Numbered from the stretch's first letter, positions 16,897 to 25,410 are shown. The stretch: DNA of 64,000 nt from Ensifer sp. LCM 4579 (GCF_001854885.1 NZ_MDDV01000009.1:1-64000), one strand, 5' to 3'. Notes: generated from the letters alone by a model not told the origin. Translations and numbers: made by a program.

Positions 16897-17772
16897 TCAG
16901 CTCCCTCCCAGGCGATCGGTGCCGAAGAAGCGGAGCTGGACGGCATAGAGCGCCAGCGTGACGACCAGGAGCACCAAGGCCGCCGCCCCGCCCATGCCCC
17001 AGTTGACGAGAGACTGGACGAATTGCGCGATCAGTTCGGCAAGCATCATGTTCGCAGTGCCGCCGAGCAGTGCCGGGGTGACGAAGTAGCCGAGCGACAT
17101 CACGAAGACCATGAGCGCGCCGGCCGCCATGCCCGGCATCGCAAGCGGTAAGAGGACGAGCACGAGCGACTGCCAGCGATTGGCGCCGCAGAGTGCTGCC
17201 GCCTGGAGGATTGCCGGATCGATCTTCCGGATGACGCCGTAGAGCGGCAGGATGATGAAGGGCAACATGATATAAGTCATGCCGATCGTCACGCCGGTCA
17301 GGTTGTTGACGAGTGGAAGCGGCTTGTCGACCAACCCGACCCCGATCAGCATCTTGTTGATGACGCCGGTGCGCTGCAGCAGCACCATCCAGGCATAGGT
17401 ACGGGCAAGAAGGTTCGTCCACATGGACAGAAGCAGAATGGCGAAGACGACTGAAGCGAGGCGGCTGGGCATGATGGCGAGCGCCCAGGCAACGGGAAAG
17501 CCGATCAGCAGCGAGACGAACGTGACCAGACCGGAAACCATGAAGGTATTTGCGAATACCCGCAAATAGGTCGAGGAGCCCATGAGTTCGGCATAGTTTC
17601 CGAGCCCCGGCACCGGCTCGGTGACGCTGCGCGTCAAGAGCATGGCGACGGGCAGCACGAAGAACAGGGCCAGGAGGCCGAGCGCCGGCAGTGTCAGGTC
17701 GAAATCGGTCGGCCGCCGGGCGCGCACGGGCGCATAGTGTTTCGCGCTCTCGGTTTCGGTTTGCGCTACCAT
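16897..17772 (-). CDS. ABC transporter permease, PotB type
   Basis: A 291-residue inner-membrane permease. The chosen ATG (17772, MVAQTETESAKHYAPVRARRP) has GGAG upstream. The in-frame extension beyond it runs into a RIME repeat and is not coding. The coupling loop is QAAALCGANRWQSLVLVLLPLAM. It forms a heterodimer with the next permease. The gap to the binding-protein gene is filled by a palindromic repeat, which may lower permease expression relative to the binding protein. Confidence 0.91.
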   Translation of the reverse strand: MVAQTETESAKHYAPVRARRPTDFDLTLPALGLLALFFVLPVAMLLTRSVTEPVPGLGNYAELMGSSTYLRVFANTFMVSGLVTFVSLLIGFPVAWALAIMPSRLASVVFAILLLSMWTNLLARTYAWMVLLQRTGVINKMLIGVGLVDKPLPLVNNLTGVTIGMTYIMLPFIILPLYGVIRKIDPAILQAAALCGANRWQSLVLVLLPLAMPGMAAGALMVFVMSLGYFVTPALLGGTANMMLAELIAQFVQSLVNWGMGGAAALVLLVVTLALYAVQLRFFGTDRLGGS

Positions 17773-17835
17773 CGTTGTCTCTCCTTCCCCTAGAGCGTCC
17801 GGGCGCCGTCTGAAACGGACGGCGCGCCGCCTTTG

Positions 17836-17925
17836 ATGCATGTCGCCCAAAAGTGTGCCGCGGTTTTGGGACAACGACTGCATGAAAGCGAAGACCTAAA
17901 GCGCGTTGCATGCGACGCGCTTTAG
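17836..17925. repeat. RIME-type palindromic element inside the operon
   Basis: Contains the conserved block ATGCATGTCGCCCAAAAGTG with its partner GGTTTTGGGACAACGAC, then a hairpin with perfect arms CTAAAGCGCG (17896-17905) and CGCGCTTTAG (17916-17925). The first block recurs at 45614. It sits between the binding-protein gene and the first permease gene, where hairpins often stabilise the upstream message. Confidence 0.8.
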
Positions 17926-17980
17926 CGCCACCAGAGCAACCGGAAGAACGCCGCCGCGTCCTTCCGGCCCCTTCCGGTGG

Positions 17981-18991
17981 TTACTCCGTCTGCCAGGCGT
18001 ACCAGCGCTCCCCGATCGCATCGCGATGTTCCGCCCAGTAGTTCATGTCCGCATTCACCTGGTTCGCCGTCTGTGCGTCTGGCAGCGTCTTGGCCAATTC
18101 CGCATCCATCAGCTTCGGGGAGTCGAGATTGATCGGCGCGTAGCCGGTCGCCTTGGCCAGGTCGGCTTGCGCTTCGGCAGAAGTGGCCAGTGCGATGAAC
18201 TGCATCGCTGCCTCCTTGTTCTTCGCGCCCTTCGGCACGACGAGCGAGTCGGCGGCGGTGATGTTCTGCTCCCAGGAGGTCTCGACATTGATGCCGCTCT
18301 CGGCAAGCGCGGTCATGCGGCCGTTCCAGAGACTGCCATAGGGTGCCTCGGCGGAAGCGAGAAGCTGCTGCGACTGCGCGCCGCCCGACCACCAGATGAT
18401 GTCCTGCTTGATCGTGTCGAGCTTCTTGAAGGCGCGGTCGAGGTCGAGTGGATAGAGCTGATCCGCCGGCACGCCGTCGGCGAGCAGCGCAGCCTCGATG
18501 ACGCCCGGCGCCGACCATTTGTAGAAGGCCCGCTTGCCGGGAAATTTCTCGGTGTCGAACAGGTCTGCCCAGGTCTTCGGACAGCCGTCGACCGCATCCT
18601 TGTTGCAGCCGATGACGAAGGAATAATAGAAGCTGCCGACCGAATAATCGGTGACGAAACGCGGATCCAGCTTGGATTTGTCGATGACGGAGAAGTCGAG
18701 CTTCTCGAGCAGGCCGTTCTTGCCGGCCTGTGCCGCATAGTCGCCCTCGACGTCGACGACATCCCAGGTGACGGCGCCCGCCTCGACCATCGCCTTGAGC
18801 TTGCCGTAGTCGGTTGGCCCGTCCTGCAGCACGTTGATGCCGGTCTTTTCGGTGAACTTCTCGGCCCAGGTGATCTTCTGCGCGTCCTGGGTCGTGCCGC
18901 CCCAGCTCGTGAAGACAATATCCGCGGCAGCCGCCGGCATGGATGTTGCGATGGTCGCGGCGGCAGCCGCTAAAGCGAATAACTTTTTCAT
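17981..18991 (-). CDS. Periplasmic binding protein, spermidine/putrescine (PotD) family
   Basis: A 336-residue binding protein with a clear Sec signal peptide (MKKLFALAAAAATIATSMPA, cleavage after AAA near residue 22), then IVFTSWGG, the usual start of family 1/13 polyamine-type mature proteins. TWDVVDVEGDYA near residue 75 and WWSGGAQSQQLL near 200 are ligand-cleft segments. Cationic ligands (polyamines, betaines, other quaternary amines) are common for the family. It follows the NIPSNAP gene in the same operon. I infer that it captures the substrate of the neighbouring monooxygenase. Confidence 0.9.
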   Translation of the reverse strand: MKKLFALAAAAATIATSMPAAAADIVFTSWGGTTQDAQKITWAEKFTEKTGINVLQDGPTDYGKLKAMVEAGAVTWDVVDVEGDYAAQAGKNGLLEKLDFSVIDKSKLDPRFVTDYSVGSFYYSFVIGCNKDAVDGCPKTWADLFDTEKFPGKRAFYKWSAPGVIEAALLADGVPADQLYPLDLDRAFKKLDTIKQDIIWWSGGAQSQQLLASAEAPYGSLWNGRMTALAESGINVETSWEQNITAADSLVVPKGAKNKEAAMQFIALATSAEAQADLAKATGYAPINLDSPKLMDAELAKTLPDAQTANQVNADMNYWAEHRDAIGERWYAWQTE

Positions 18992-19030
18992 GTTCCCTTG
19001 CTCCGTGGTTCCGGTTCTTGCTTGGTTGTT

Positions 19031-19357
19031 CTATGGCGCGCTGCCGCCGATCGGCGAAAAGCGCGCCGCCTTCATGATCTTGTTTTCCGCGACTTCTATG
19101 AGATCGCGTATCTTGGGGAGGAAGGCCCGCCAGTCCGGGTCGTCCATCAGTGCAGCCCGGCGTCTCTCACGGTCGTCGAGGCTCGAATAGGCCCAGATGT
19201 GGACGATCTCGTTGATCGGCCCGATCTCGGAGAAAAAGTAGGCGACGAGTTCGCCGAGATGCTTCCTCTGTATGGCGATCCCTTCTTCCTCCACCACCTT
19301 CAGGTAGGCGGGGATCGCGCCGTTCTTCAGCCGATAGGTGCGGATCTCGTAGAACAT
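19031..19357 (-). CDS. NIPSNAP-family protein
   Basis: A 108-residue dimeric ferredoxin-like fold protein of the NIPSNAP family (starts MFYEIRTYRLKNGAIPAYLK, then IGPINEIVHIWAYSSLDDRERRR). Members often sit in catabolic operons; their chemistry is poorly known and some act as small isomerases or decarboxylase-like helpers. The start at 19357 is chosen because the family begins with this strand; a longer frame upstream is antisense-like noise within the aldehyde dehydrogenase. It starts 5 bases after the dehydrogenase stop, so it belongs to the pathway. Confidence 0.9.
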   Translation of the reverse strand: MFYEIRTYRLKNGAIPAYLKVVEEEGIAIQRKHLGELVAYFFSEIGPINEIVHIWAYSSLDDRERRRAALMDDPDWRAFLPKIRDLIEVAENKIMKAARFSPIGGSAP

Positions 19358-19362
19358 CGCCG

Positions 19363-20826
19363 TCACCGCATCACGAACGGATCGGGGATCGGATCGTCCG
19401 AGGTCCTGAGCCAGACCGTCTTCGTCCGCGTATAGTCGAGCGCGGCCGCGAGGCCGCCCTCGCGCCCGTGACCGGAAAGCCCGAAACCACCGAAGGGCGC
19501 GATCGGAGAGACCGCCCGGTAGGTATTGACCCAGACGATGCCGGCGCGGATCCCCTTCATCAACCGGTGCGCCCGGGTGAGGTTCTGCGTGAAGACACCG
19601 GCCGCAAGGCCGTAGCGCGTGTCGTTGGCGAGACGCAGGGCCTCGGCCTCCGTCTCGAAGGACAGGGCTGAAAGCACCGGACCGAAGAATTCGTTGTCGA
19701 GCGACGGCGATGCGCTGCCGTCGCAATCGAGAATAGTCGGCGGGTAATAGAAACCGGGGCCTTCCGGCGCAGTGCCGCCGGTCACCAGCCGGGCGCCGGC
19801 GGTCAGCGAACGGGCGACCAGTGCTTGGACGTGGTCGCATTGGCGCTGCGTTGCGAGCGGCCCGACCTCCGTCGCCATATCGAGGGGGCTTCCGATCCGG
19901 ATCGCCTCCGCCTTGGCCTTGAGGATCTGCAGGAAGCGGTCTTTGACGCATTTTTCGACGATCAGCCGCGAACCCGCGACACAGCTCTGGCCGGTCGCGG
20001 CAAAAATCCCGGCGACTTGCGCATTGGCGGCACTTTCGAGGTCGGCGTCGGCGAAGACGATGAAGGGAGACTTGCCGCCGAGTTCGAGCGAAGTTGAGGC
20101 GAGATTTTCCGCCGAATTGCGCACCACATGCCGCGCGGTCTCGGGCCCGCCGGTAAAGGCGATATGGTCCACCTGCGGATGACGGCTGAGCGCTGCGCCG
20201 CAGGACGGGCCGAAGCCGGTGATGATATTGACGACCCCGGCGGGGAACCCCGCCTCGTGCACCAGCCGGGCAAATTCAAGAAGCGGCGCCGGCCCGTCCT
20301 CCGAGGCCTTCACCACCATGGCGCAGCCGGCCGCCAGCGCCGGACCGATCTTCACCGCCGAGAGAAAAAGCTGGCTGTTCCAGGGCACGACCATGGCAAC
20401 GACACCGATCGGTTCGCGGCGCAGCCACACCTCCATGTCCGGCTTGTCGATCGGCAGATGGGAACCCTCGATCTTGTCGGCGATCCCGGCATAGTAGCGG
20501 TAATAATCGGCGACATAGGCGATCTGCGCCGAGGTCTCGCGGATGATCTTGCCTGTGTCCCGGGTCTCCAGTTCGGCGAGTTTCCCGGCATTCTCGGCAA
20601 CGAGATCGGCAAGCTTGTAGAGCAGCTTGCCTCTCTGTGTGGCGGAGAGTTTGGGCCAGGGCCCGTGATGAAGGGCGCGGTATGCAGCCTGGACGGCGCG
20701 ATCGACGTCCGCTTCCCGCGCCTCCGGCATCTCGGCCCAGGCAAGGCCGGTGGCCGGGTCGATGCTTTCGAACCGGGCTTCGCCGTCCGCGAATTCGCCA
20801 TCGATGTAACACTGAAAGCGCTGCAT
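19363..20826 (-). CDS. NAD(P)-dependent aldehyde dehydrogenase
   Basis: A 487-residue aldehyde dehydrogenase with intact family motifs: VVPWNSQLFLSAVKIGPAL (about 152-170), FTGGPETARHV, catalytic Glu in LELGGKSPF and catalytic Cys in TGQSCVAGSRL, and the C-terminal NEFFGPVLSAL. It should oxidise an aldehyde to its acid in the cytoplasm. In the operon it follows the monooxygenase with a 5-base gap. By analogy with trigonelline or pyridine degradation it may oxidise the ring-cleavage aldehyde, succinate semialdehyde, or both. Confidence 0.93.
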   Translation of the reverse strand: MQRFQCYIDGEFADGEARFESIDPATGLAWAEMPEAREADVDRAVQAAYRALHHGPWPKLSATQRGKLLYKLADLVAENAGKLAELETRDTGKIIRETSAQIAYVADYYRYYAGIADKIEGSHLPIDKPDMEVWLRREPIGVVAMVVPWNSQLFLSAVKIGPALAAGCAMVVKASEDGPAPLLEFARLVHEAGFPAGVVNIITGFGPSCGAALSRHPQVDHIAFTGGPETARHVVRNSAENLASTSLELGGKSPFIVFADADLESAANAQVAGIFAATGQSCVAGSRLIVEKCVKDRFLQILKAKAEAIRIGSPLDMATEVGPLATQRQCDHVQALVARSLTAGARLVTGGTAPEGPGFYYPPTILDCDGSASPSLDNEFFGPVLSALSFETEAEALRLANDTRYGLAAGVFTQNLTRAHRLMKGIRAGIVWVNTYRAVSPIAPFGGFGLSGHGREGGLAAALDYTRTKTVWLRTSDDPIPDPFVMR

Positions 20827-20831
20827 GTTCC

Positions 20832-21872
20832 CTACTCCGCAAATGCCGGCATGACCTCGGCGATGAAGCGCTCGAGCGATGCTTTCTTGCGCTCGAAGCT
20901 CATCCCCGTATCGATCCAGAAGGAGTATTCATCATACCCCATCGCCTCGTAGCTCTTGAGCCGAGCGATGACCTCGTCGGCGCGGCCGACGACGTTGTTG
21001 CGTCGCATCATCTCGGCCGAGAGCATGGCGTTGGCGGCAATTTCCTCGTCCGCAATCCGCTCGATGAGGCCCTGTGTGATCGGTCTTTCGTTCTTGAACC
21101 AGGCAAAGAAGTAATTGTAGTAGACGCTCATCTCATGAGCGGCCTGGGCGATATCCGCCTCGTCGGAGCCGACATAGGTGTGGCGCAGCAGCATGATCTT
21201 CGGCCGCTCGACCTCGGGGCTCTTGGCGCAGGCGTCGTTGAACCGGCCCATCAGGGTCCGCACCTCGTCGTCGTCCTGCCAGAGCGGGGTCACCTGCACA
21301 TTGCAGCCGTTCGCTACGGCGAATTCGTGCGAATTCGGATCGCGTGCGGCAACCCATATCGGCGGGTGAGGCTTCTGCAGCGGCTTCGGCGACGAGGTCG
21401 TGGCGGGGAATTTCCAAAACTCGCCGTCATGGGCGTAGTCGCCCGCCCAGATCCCCTTCACCGCCGGAATGAGCTCGCGCATGCGCTGCCCGGCACTCCA
21501 GGCGTCAAGGCCCGGCAACAGCCGCTCGTACTCGAAAGAATAGGCGCCGCGGGCGATCCCGATGTCAAGGCGGCCGTCACAGATCAGATCCGTCATCGCG
21601 GCTTCGCCGGCAAGCTTGATCGGATGCCAGAACGGGGCGATCACCGTCCCGGTTCCAAGCCGCACGGTCCTGGTGCGGCGAGCAAGATCGGCAATGGTAA
21701 CGAAAGGATTTGGTGCAATGGTGAACTCCATTCCGTGATGTTCACCGGTCCAGATCGCATGCATGCCGCCCTTGTCGGCGATCTCGCAAAGCGTGACGAA
21801 TTCTTCGTAGAGCGCCTTGTGGTCCTGCGAGGCATCCAGACGCTCCATATGTACGAAAAGCGAGAATTTCAT
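20832..21872 (-). CDS. Luciferase-like flavin monooxygenase (oxygenase component)
   Basis: A 346-residue bacterial-luciferase-type monooxygenase using reduced FMN or FAD supplied by a partner reductase. Typical blocks are MKFSLFVHMERLD, WTGEHHGMEF (with the conserved His pair), LGTGTVIAPFWHP and DLICDGRLDIGIARG. Its ATG overlaps the flavin reductase stop by four bases, so the two components are made together. Similar pairs open N-heterocyclic rings (pyridine, N-methylnicotinate). I infer such a role here because hydrolase and aldehyde dehydrogenase genes accompany it. Confidence 0.92.
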   Translation of the reverse strand: MKFSLFVHMERLDASQDHKALYEEFVTLCEIADKGGMHAIWTGEHHGMEFTIAPNPFVTIADLARRTRTVRLGTGTVIAPFWHPIKLAGEAAMTDLICDGRLDIGIARGAYSFEYERLLPGLDAWSAGQRMRELIPAVKGIWAGDYAHDGEFWKFPATTSSPKPLQKPHPPIWVAARDPNSHEFAVANGCNVQVTPLWQDDDEVRTLMGRFNDACAKSPEVERPKIMLLRHTYVGSDEADIAQAAHEMSVYYNYFFAWFKNERPITQGLIERIADEEIAANAMLSAEMMRRNNVVGRADEVIARLKSYEAMGYDEYSFWIDTGMSFERKKASLERFIAEVMPAFAE

Positions 21873-22804
21873 GAGCGTGCGTCCTTCTTCGCGATCGGAT
21901 GGACCGTGCCGCCGGTCTCGTCGCCGAAATACATGCCGAAATTGCCGATCGTGCTTTCGGAGACGAAACGGTTGACGATGTCGGCGGTCGCGGGGTTCTT
22001 GAATTTCGCCGCGGCGGCGGCATCCGGCCCCAAGAACCGGCCTTCCCGCGGTACGCCATCGCCGGCAAGCGCGTGATAGACGATGTGCTGCCGACCATCG
22101 CTCTTGTCTTCGTAAACCGAGTAGAGAAAGCCGATGGTGACTGAAAGCCCGGTCAATTGCTCGAGATGCGCCGCCAGCGTCCGGGCTGGGTCATCGCCTT
22201 CAACCGTGCAACTCGGGATCGACAGCGTTTCATCGCCCAAGAGATAGACCGAGCCGTGCTGCTCAAGCACTGCGCCGAGACGAATTTCGCCCCCGACGGC
22301 GGCGGACACGGCCTTGCCTGCGAGCCTCGGCGTGAAATAGCCGCCGCGGACATAGCCCAGGCCATTCAGGCCGCTGTTTTCAAAGGCGGTGACGCGCCCG
22401 ATCATGATGACATGATCGCCAGCTTCGATAAGGTCCTGCTTCGAACATTCGAACCAGGCCGCCACCTGCGAAAAAATCGGACAGCCATTCGGCCCCTTCC
22501 GCCAGTCGACGGCGGCGAAGCGATCCTCCACCGGCCGGGCAAACGTGTTGGAGACGTCCTTCTGCGCCTCTGACAGGATGTTGACGGCGAAACGTTCGGC
22601 GCCGGTCATCGTTTCGTAATTGCGCGAGGTCTTGGCCAGGCAGACGAGCAGCAGCGGCGGGTCCAGCGAGACCGATGTGAAGGAATTGGCCGTGAAGCCG
22701 ATCGGCCTGCCTGCCGCATCGTTTGCCGTCACCACCGTCACACCGGTCGCAAATGCGCCGAACGCGTCACGCAAGGCTCTCGGATCGAATTCCGTTACAC
22801 CCAT
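21869..22804 (-). CDS. Flavin reductase with C-terminal Nudix-like extension
   Basis: A 311-residue protein. Residues 1-160 are a flavin reductase domain (RDAFGAFATGVTVVTA, then FTANSFTSVSLDPPLLLVCL and GDHVIMIGRV). Residues about 175-270 look like a Nudix fold (SVYLLGDETLSIPSC, LAAHLEQLTGLSVTIGFLYSVYE) but I see no intact Nudix box, so phosphatase activity is doubtful. Start at 22804 (MGVTEFDPRALRDAF) is chosen because the family begins here. It supplies reduced flavin to the adjacent luciferase-type oxygenase. Confidence 0.88.
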   Translation of the reverse strand: MGVTEFDPRALRDAFGAFATGVTVVTANDAAGRPIGFTANSFTSVSLDPPLLLVCLAKTSRNYETMTGAERFAVNILSEAQKDVSNTFARPVEDRFAAVDWRKGPNGCPIFSQVAAWFECSKQDLIEAGDHVIMIGRVTAFENSGLNGLGYVRGGYFTPRLAGKAVSAAVGGEIRLGAVLEQHGSVYLLGDETLSIPSCTVEGDDPARTLAAHLEQLTGLSVTIGFLYSVYEDKSDGRQHIVYHALAGDGVPREGRFLGPDAAAAAKFKNPATADIVNRFVSESTIGNFGMYFGDETGGTVHPIAKKDARS

Positions 22805-23634
22805 ACCGGCTTCTCCCTGCAAGTCAGCCATTCCGCCATCAGTGCATTGACGGTCTCCGGCGCGGTGAGATTGACCATATGTCTGTGACCGTCGACGATG
22901 CGGGCCCATCCGTTCGGCGTCAGGGACGCCATCTGCTTCGCCATTTCCGGCGTCGAATTCGGGTCTTCAGAGCCCGTGAGGAAAAGGGTGGGGCAAGTGA
23001 CCGAGGGCCAGCAATCGGCATAGGTCTCGTCGCCGCCGGCAAAGGCGCTATAGGCGATGGCGTAACCCTCCGGATCGACCCCCTCCAACCAGCCTCGGGT
23101 GAGTTCGCGTGCCCGCTCACTCTGCGGATCGTCGTCGAACCACCTGAGCAACGGCCCGGCCGTGTCGACGCCGCTTGTACGGATTGCCTCCGCGCGCGCC
23201 AGGACTGCCGCCTTTGCCGCCGGATCGCGGCGATAGACGCCGTTAAGATAGGCGACGCGGATGATCCGGTCGGCAAAGCTTGCCGCGGCGCCGCCGGCAA
23301 TGAGCGCACCCATCGAATGCCCGGCGATATTCGCATGTGCGATCCTCATATCGTCGAGGAAGCGGCCAAGCCAGGCGACGAAGTCCCGTACCGTGCTCCC
23401 CGCCGGGATCCTTTCGCTCCCGCCATGCCCGGGCATGTCGACTGCGATGACGCGGTGGGACTTTGCGAAGGCCTCGATCTGCGGTGCCCAGGCCTCGAGC
23501 CGCATGCCGACGCCATGGATGAGGATCAACGCCTCGCCTTCGCCGGCTTCGACATAAGCGGCTCCCCGCGCCGTCGCGCTGCGCGGGAGAGACGCGCCGC
23601 CCGCCTCTGTCGGGCTTGATGTGACCGTGTGCAT
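22795..23634 (-). CDS. Alpha/beta hydrolase of the ring-cleavage operon
   Basis: A 279-residue alpha/beta-hydrolase. LILIHGVGMRLEAW (about 37-50) forms the oxyanion region, GHSMGA places the nucleophile at Ser107, FLTGSEDPNS carries the acid, and VDGHRHMVNL the catalytic His. It probably cleaves an amide, ester or C-C bond of the oxidised intermediate. In trigonelline degradation a hydrolase releases methylamine, formate and CO2; this gene is a candidate for that step. It overlaps the flavin reductase start by 10 bases. Confidence 0.9.
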   Translation of the reverse strand: MHTVTSSPTEAGGASLPRSATARGAAYVEAGEGEALILIHGVGMRLEAWAPQIEAFAKSHRVIAVDMPGHGGSERIPAGSTVRDFVAWLGRFLDDMRIAHANIAGHSMGALIAGGAAASFADRIIRVAYLNGVYRRDPAAKAAVLARAEAIRTSGVDTAGPLLRWFDDDPQSERARELTRGWLEGVDPEGYAIAYSAFAGGDETYADCWPSVTCPTLFLTGSEDPNSTPEMAKQMASLTPNGWARIVDGHRHMVNLTAPETVNALMAEWLTCREKPVWV

Positions 23635-23649
23635 CGACGTGCCCGCCGC

Positions 23650-24252
23650 TCAGACGCCGGCCGGATTGGCGACGTCCTGACCAAGGTCCTTCAGATCCTG
23701 GTAGCGGTCACCGATACGATGGTGAGGTCGTCCGCCGATTGATGCGCCGAGGGCGACGACGATCTCATCGGCGGCCGGCGCATCGGGAATCGCGGTCTGG
23801 ATCGTCAGGTAGTGCGAACGGCGCCCCTCGTCGTTCTTGTCCATCAGGGGGATCATGACGGGGGCATTGGCGGGGCCGCGCGTATTGCAGAAGGCAAGGT
23901 AGGACTTGGCCCCGACCGCCTGGCGATAATGATTGCCGAAGCGCAGCGTATGGATGAGCGCCGAGGCATGCTCGATCTCACCGTCGAGCCCGACGACGGC
24001 AGCCTTGCCATAGGCTTCGACCGCTTCGCCGGAGCCAACGGCATCGATGATCATCCTGGTCAGAAGCTCTCCTAGAACGGGTGCTGCCGCATGGATCTCG
24101 GGCTTCAGATCTTCGACGAAACCCCGCCCGGCCCACGGGTTTTTCACCACCGCCAGCGCCGAAAACAACTTCAACGGCTGTGGGGCGGCCTTGCCTCCCT
24201 CGGACAGGATCGTCTCGGTCTGGAGCAGCGTCTTGCGGATCTGAACGGGCAT
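23650..24252 (-). CDS. DUF1185 'amino acid synthesis' family protein
   Basis: A 200-residue cytoplasmic protein matching my memory of the DUF1185 family (blocks KNPWAGRGFVEDLKPEI, AAVVGLDGEIEHASALIHTL, GPANAPVMIPLMDKNDEGRRSHYLT). The family is named for amino acid synthesis, but its biochemical function is not established. The start at 24252 (MPVQIRK) has AGGAAGG upstream and fits family length; a frame extending to 24438 includes operator DNA. It is the first gene of the ten-gene operon, 45 bases downstream (27 bases plus leader) of the GntR palindrome. Confidence 0.82.
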   Translation of the reverse strand: MPVQIRKTLLQTETILSEGGKAAPQPLKLFSALAVVKNPWAGRGFVEDLKPEIHAAAPVLGELLTRMIIDAVGSGEAVEAYGKAAVVGLDGEIEHASALIHTLRFGNHYRQAVGAKSYLAFCNTRGPANAPVMIPLMDKNDEGRRSHYLTIQTAIPDAPAADEIVVALGASIGGRPHHRIGDRYQDLKDLGQDVANPAGV

Positions 24253-24281
24253 CGGGCATCCTTCCTGTGTGCTATTAGGTC

Positions 24282-24297
24282 TTATGGTATACCATAA
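24282..24297. promoter_or_regulatory. Perfect 16-bp palindromic GntR-type operator upstream of the DUF1185 gene
   Basis: TTATGGTATACCATAA is a perfect palindrome ending 30 bases upstream of the DUF1185 start. The form (TGGTATACCA core) is typical of FCD-type GntR operators. A degenerate copy lies in front of the gntR gene at 24505-24518. The remainder of the 24253-24572 gap holds no supported gene. Confidence 0.82.
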
Positions 24298-24504
24298 TAT
24301 TGTCTCGTCAAGCGCGACTTTGCGAGCGCAGCCGCGATGTCGACGAAGGGGGCCTATGTGGGGTGGAAAGTACGGGTGACCCGGGCTGCCGGAGCCCTGG
24401 AAGTGCGGTTGTACCGCCTGCGACAGCGGGTTCAGCAAGCGGTTGGAGCTCTATTCGGCGTCGGCTCACCGCCGTTGCTTTGGAGAATGCATCTCCTTAT
24501 GTAA

Positions 24505-24518
24505 TATGGTACACCGTA
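24505..24518. promoter_or_regulatory. Second GntR-type operator, upstream of the regulator gene
   Basis: TATGGTACACCGTA matches the palindrome at 24282-24297 in most core positions (TATGGTATACCATA) and is itself 10/14 self-complementary. It stands 55 bases before the gntR start, where it would allow autoregulation. Confidence 0.7.
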
Positions 24519-24572
24519 ATATGTGCGCGCCATGCTTGAACTGGCGATCGGCCGGCTAGAAATCGAGGTGAG

Positions 24573-25271
24573 ATGATGAACGCTGATTTGCGGGAGACCC
24601 CCATACGCGTGGAGCGGCCATCCAAAACGCTAAGGGAACTGGCGCTCGAAAAGGTTCGAGAGGCGATAGTAGAGGGCTATTTCAAACCTGGCGAACGTCT
24701 TGTGGAGCGTGATCTCTGTGCCCAGCTGGGCGTGAGCCGCACGATCGTTCGCGAAGTGCTTCGGCATCTCGAATCCGAGGGGCTGGTCGCCAACTTGCAT
24801 AACAAGGGACCGATCGTAGCGCTTCTGGACCTGAATGAGGCAAAGCAGATCTATGAGATCCGCGGCGCCCTGGAAGGAATGGCCGCGCGGCTGTGTGCCG
24901 AGCGCCGCGACCCGGCAATCGTCAAGGCCCTTGAAGCGTCATTGATGGGCATCCGCTTCAGCTATGCAGCAAAGGATATGGCGGGCGTTCTCGGCCTGAC
25001 CAATGCATTCTACCAGACTATGTTCACCATGGTCGGCCGGCACGTCGCTTGGGGTGTCGTGAACCTTCTGACCGTCCGGATCAACCATCTGCGCTCCATG
25101 ACGATCAAGACCGAGAATCGTGACGTGGAAGGACCGGCGCAGATGGAACGGATCGTCGAGGCCATAAAAAGGGGGGATGGCGATGCGGCCCACAAGGCCG
25201 CCCTTGACCATGTCGCCCGTGCTGCGGCAATCGCGGAGGCGCTTCTGGCGGCCCAGCAGACGCACGAATAA
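24573..25271 (+). CDS. GntR-family regulator, FCD subfamily
   Basis: A 232-residue FadR-like regulator. Winged helix at residues 18-85 (LALEKVREAIVEGYFKPGERL, LGVSRTIVREVLRHLESEGLV) and an all-helical FCD ligand domain (YEIRGALEGMAARLCAERRD, then the C-terminal helix AAHKAALDHVARAAAIAEALL). GAGGTGAG precedes the tandem ATGs at 24573 and 24576. It is divergent from the ring-cleavage operon, and two matching palindromes lie between them, so it probably represses both. The ligand is expected to be the imported substrate or an acid intermediate. Confidence 0.92.
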   Translation: MMNADLRETPIRVERPSKTLRELALEKVREAIVEGYFKPGERLVERDLCAQLGVSRTIVREVLRHLESEGLVANLHNKGPIVALLDLNEAKQIYEIRGALEGMAARLCAERRDPAIVKALEASLMGIRFSYAAKDMAGVLGLTNAFYQTMFTMVGRHVAWGVVNLLTVRINHLRSMTIKTENRDVEGPAQMERIVEAIKRGDGDAAHKAALDHVARAAAIAEALLAAQQTHE

Positions 25272-25410
25272 TGTCGTTGCACTGCGGCAGAATGGAAAGC
25301 CTCCCTGCCAACGGCAACGCCGAAGGTTCAGCACCCGAGAGTTCCTGCCGATCCATGCCGATCGCATGTCTGCTTGAATGGGCCTTGCTGGCGGGTTGAA
25401 ACTCGCTGCA

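Noticed and set aside
24300-24539. 79-codon open frame between the DUF1185 and gntR genes
   Set aside because: It covers the regulatory region with both operators and has no protein features.
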